From Candidatus Bathyarchaeota archaeon CG07_land_8_20_14_0_80_47_9 (lineage in GTDB: Archaea; Thermoproteota; Bathyarchaeia; Bathyarchaeales; Bathycorpusculaceae), in the NCBI GenBank assembly GCA_002779555.1, contig PEWI01000154.1, forward strand, positions 1 to 5,972: a stretch of DNA of 5,972 nucleotides, given 5' to 3'. The notes below the pieces were generated by a model. It saw only the letters and a list, made by a program, of their open reading frames with translations. It searched no databases and was not told the origin of the DNA. Below are positions 4,946-5,972 of this stretch, in pieces. Numbering within the stretch: position 1 is the stretch's first letter; each line of letters begins with the position of its first letter. Both the position numbers and the translations under genes were made by a program.

Positions 4946-5818
4946 ATGTTCGTGCCTCGCAAAATTCTGGAAAAGAAACTTCTGGACATACTTGCTGAAG
5001 ACATAGGACAAGGAGACATAACCACTGCGTTGACAATTCCAGCTGAAAGCACAAGTGAAGCACGGATAATGGCAAAAGAAGCGGGAGTCGCTGCTGGAAT
5101 CGAAGAGACAAAAGTGCTGCTGGAAAGCTTGGGGCTGAAAGTTGAAACATTGACCTCAGACGGAGAGAAGATAAAACCGAAGCAAGCATTGCTGAGAATT
5201 CACGGCAACACGCGAACGATACTCTCAGCTGAACGTACGACCCTAAATATTCTCTGTCGTATGAGCGGCATCGCTACAACCACGAGAAAACTGGTAGAAA
5301 AACTTCAGAAAGCCAAGCTCAAGACGAGAATAGCGTGCACGCGAAAGACGGCTCCTGGACTGTTGTATTTGGACAAGAAGGCTGTTCTAGTAGGCGGCGG
5401 TGACACGCATAGGTTGCATTTGGATGACTTGGTGTTGATTAAGGACAATCATATCGCCGTTGCTGGAAGCATCGAGGTCGCAGTGAAAAGAGCTAAGGAA
5501 ATGGGCTCTTTCAGCAAGAAAATAGAGGTTGAGGTGTCAAGCGCTGGGGGTGCGTTGGCTGCTGCGAAAGCTGGGGCAGACATAATCATGCTCGATAACT
5601 TCTCTCCGAAACAAGTGGAAAAAGCCGTGAATCAATTGAAGAAAGCAGGTTTTCTTGGAAAGGTCTTGATAGAAGCCAGTGGCGGAATCACAGCCGAGAA
5701 CATTCTGGAATTTGCTTCAAAGCAGGTTGACATCGTAAGCCTTGGCGAATTGACACACAGCGCCAAAACGTTAGATTTGAGTCTGGAAATCACCAGGATC
5801 AAGGAGAATGGGGGCTGA
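4946..5818 (+). CDS. nadC: Nicotinate-nucleotide pyrophosphorylase (carboxylating), quinolinate phosphoribosyltransferase
   Basis: Converts quinolinate and PRPP to nicotinate mononucleotide, CO2 and pyrophosphate in de novo NAD synthesis, in the cytoplasm. Seen in the 290-residue product: EDIGQGDITT near the N-terminus, AERTTLNILCRMSGIATTTR with the active-site Arg, CTRKTAPGL, GGGDTHRLHLDDLVLIKDNHI with the phosphate-binding His-Arg and Lys, IEVEVSS, ADIIMLDNF, EASGGI and VDIVSLGELTHS. These follow in the order expected for the alpha/beta barrel family, and the length is typical. ATG 4946 is chosen because the family start (ILEKKLLDILAEDIG) follows within six residues and a TATA box lies upstream. 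The frame is open back to 4784, but that part has no family similarity and overlaps the orphan fragment in another frame. One oddity is PGLL where many members have PGLR or PGFR. It converges on the next gene with an 8-bp gap. Confidence 0.95.
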   Translation: MFVPRKILEKKLLDILAEDIGQGDITTALTIPAESTSEARIMAKEAGVAAGIEETKVLLESLGLKVETLTSDGEKIKPKQALLRIHGNTRTILSAERTTLNILCRMSGIATTTRKLVEKLQKAKLKTRIACTRKTAPGLLYLDKKAVLVGGGDTHRLHLDDLVLIKDNHIAVAGSIEVAVKRAKEMGSFSKKIEVEVSSAGGALAAAKAGADIIMLDNFSPKQVEKAVNQLKKAGFLGKVLIEASGGITAENILEFASKQVDIVSLGELTHSAKTLDLSLEITRIKENGG

Positions 5819-5826
5819 CGTTGACT

Positions 5827-5972
5827 TTAGCCGACCAAAGAGATTATGGCCGCTTCTATAATCGCACCTGCTAGGAGCAGACCGGCGCAGACACCGATCA
5901 GAATCCCTGTGCTTCGAAGCTCACCCTTAGCTCTGCGCTGCACTATGCGCCAAGTTAACCACACGCTTTCAG
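5827..5972 (-). CDS. C-terminal end of a membrane protein, possibly SpoIIM/DUF95 family (partial)
   Basis: The frame is open from the window edge to TAA at 5829-5827, giving 47 residues. A basic stretch, WRIVQRRAKGELRS, precedes one hydrophobic helix, GILIGVCAGLLLAGAIIEAAIISLVG, which ends the protein. The basic-then-hydrophobic layout predicts a membrane segment with its N-terminal side in the cytoplasm. The ending, with a Glu inside the last helix (AGAIIEAAI), resembles the C-terminus of SpoIIM/DUF95 integral membrane proteins, common in archaea with no settled role. With so little visible, that family name is tentative. It lies tail to tail with nadC. Confidence 0.7.
   Translation of the reverse strand, partial: ESVWLTWRIVQRRAKGELRSTGILIGVCAGLLLAGAIIEAAIISLVG

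Noticed and set aside
1..5972. A dedicated defence, mobile or secretion system
   Set aside because: Every sizeable conserved frame matches a housekeeping or glycosyltransferase family apart from the small zinc-ribbon protein. No repeats, transposase, integrase or toxin-antitoxin pair was seen.

Overview
This window looks like a compact piece of an archaeal chromosome, most likely from the TACK side of the archaea (a bathyarchaeal or crenarchaeal type is my guess, by inference only). The reasons are an archaeal-type NMN adenylyltransferase (NadM), a 20S proteasome beta subunit, an AMMECR1-domain protein, and gene starts that sit about 25 bp downstream of TATA-like boxes, as in leaderless archaeal transcripts. 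I see no insertion sequence, CRISPR array, tRNA or rRNA.

Layout. (1) 1-417, plus strand: the C-terminal two thirds of a metallo-beta-lactamase-fold hydrolase of the glyoxalase II / persulfide dioxygenase type. (2) 418-594: a tail-to-tail gap with a weak hairpin, a 12-bp AT palindrome and a doubtful 29-codon frame. (3) 595-1753, minus strand: ogt (O6-alkylguanine-DNA alkyltransferase) followed by nadM, probably one operon, with a hairpin-forming palindrome between them. The ogt reading frame extends about 37 codons upstream of its first ordinary start and appears to begin at CTG, overlapping the stop of a 14-codon leader frame. (4) 1754-1848: a divergent promoter region with one TATA element readable in both directions. 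(5) 1849-3449, plus strand: a four-cysteine zinc-ribbon protein, a proteasome beta subunit, and an AMMECR1-family protein. (6) 3545-4687, minus strand: a GT-B glycosyltransferase, more A+T-rich than its neighbours where counted. (7) 4688-4945: a promoter region that also holds a start-less coding-like fragment. (8) 4946-5818, plus strand: nadC. (9) 5827-5972, minus strand: the last 47 residues of a membrane protein that resembles the SpoIIM/DUF95 family.

How the genes fit together. NadC makes nicotinate mononucleotide from quinolinate, and NadM adenylylates NMN/NaMN, so two steps of NAD synthesis lie within 5 kb though not in one operon. Ogt is DNA alkylation repair. The proteasome subunit is the most striking gene: alignment puts alanine where the catalytic N-terminal threonine should be, while the other active-site residues are kept. 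It is therefore probably the structural, non-catalytic beta subunit of a mixed proteasome. I did not find a clearly new multi-gene system. The points most worth checking are this subunit, the unusual ogt start with its coupled leader frame, and the orphan fragment upstream of nadC.
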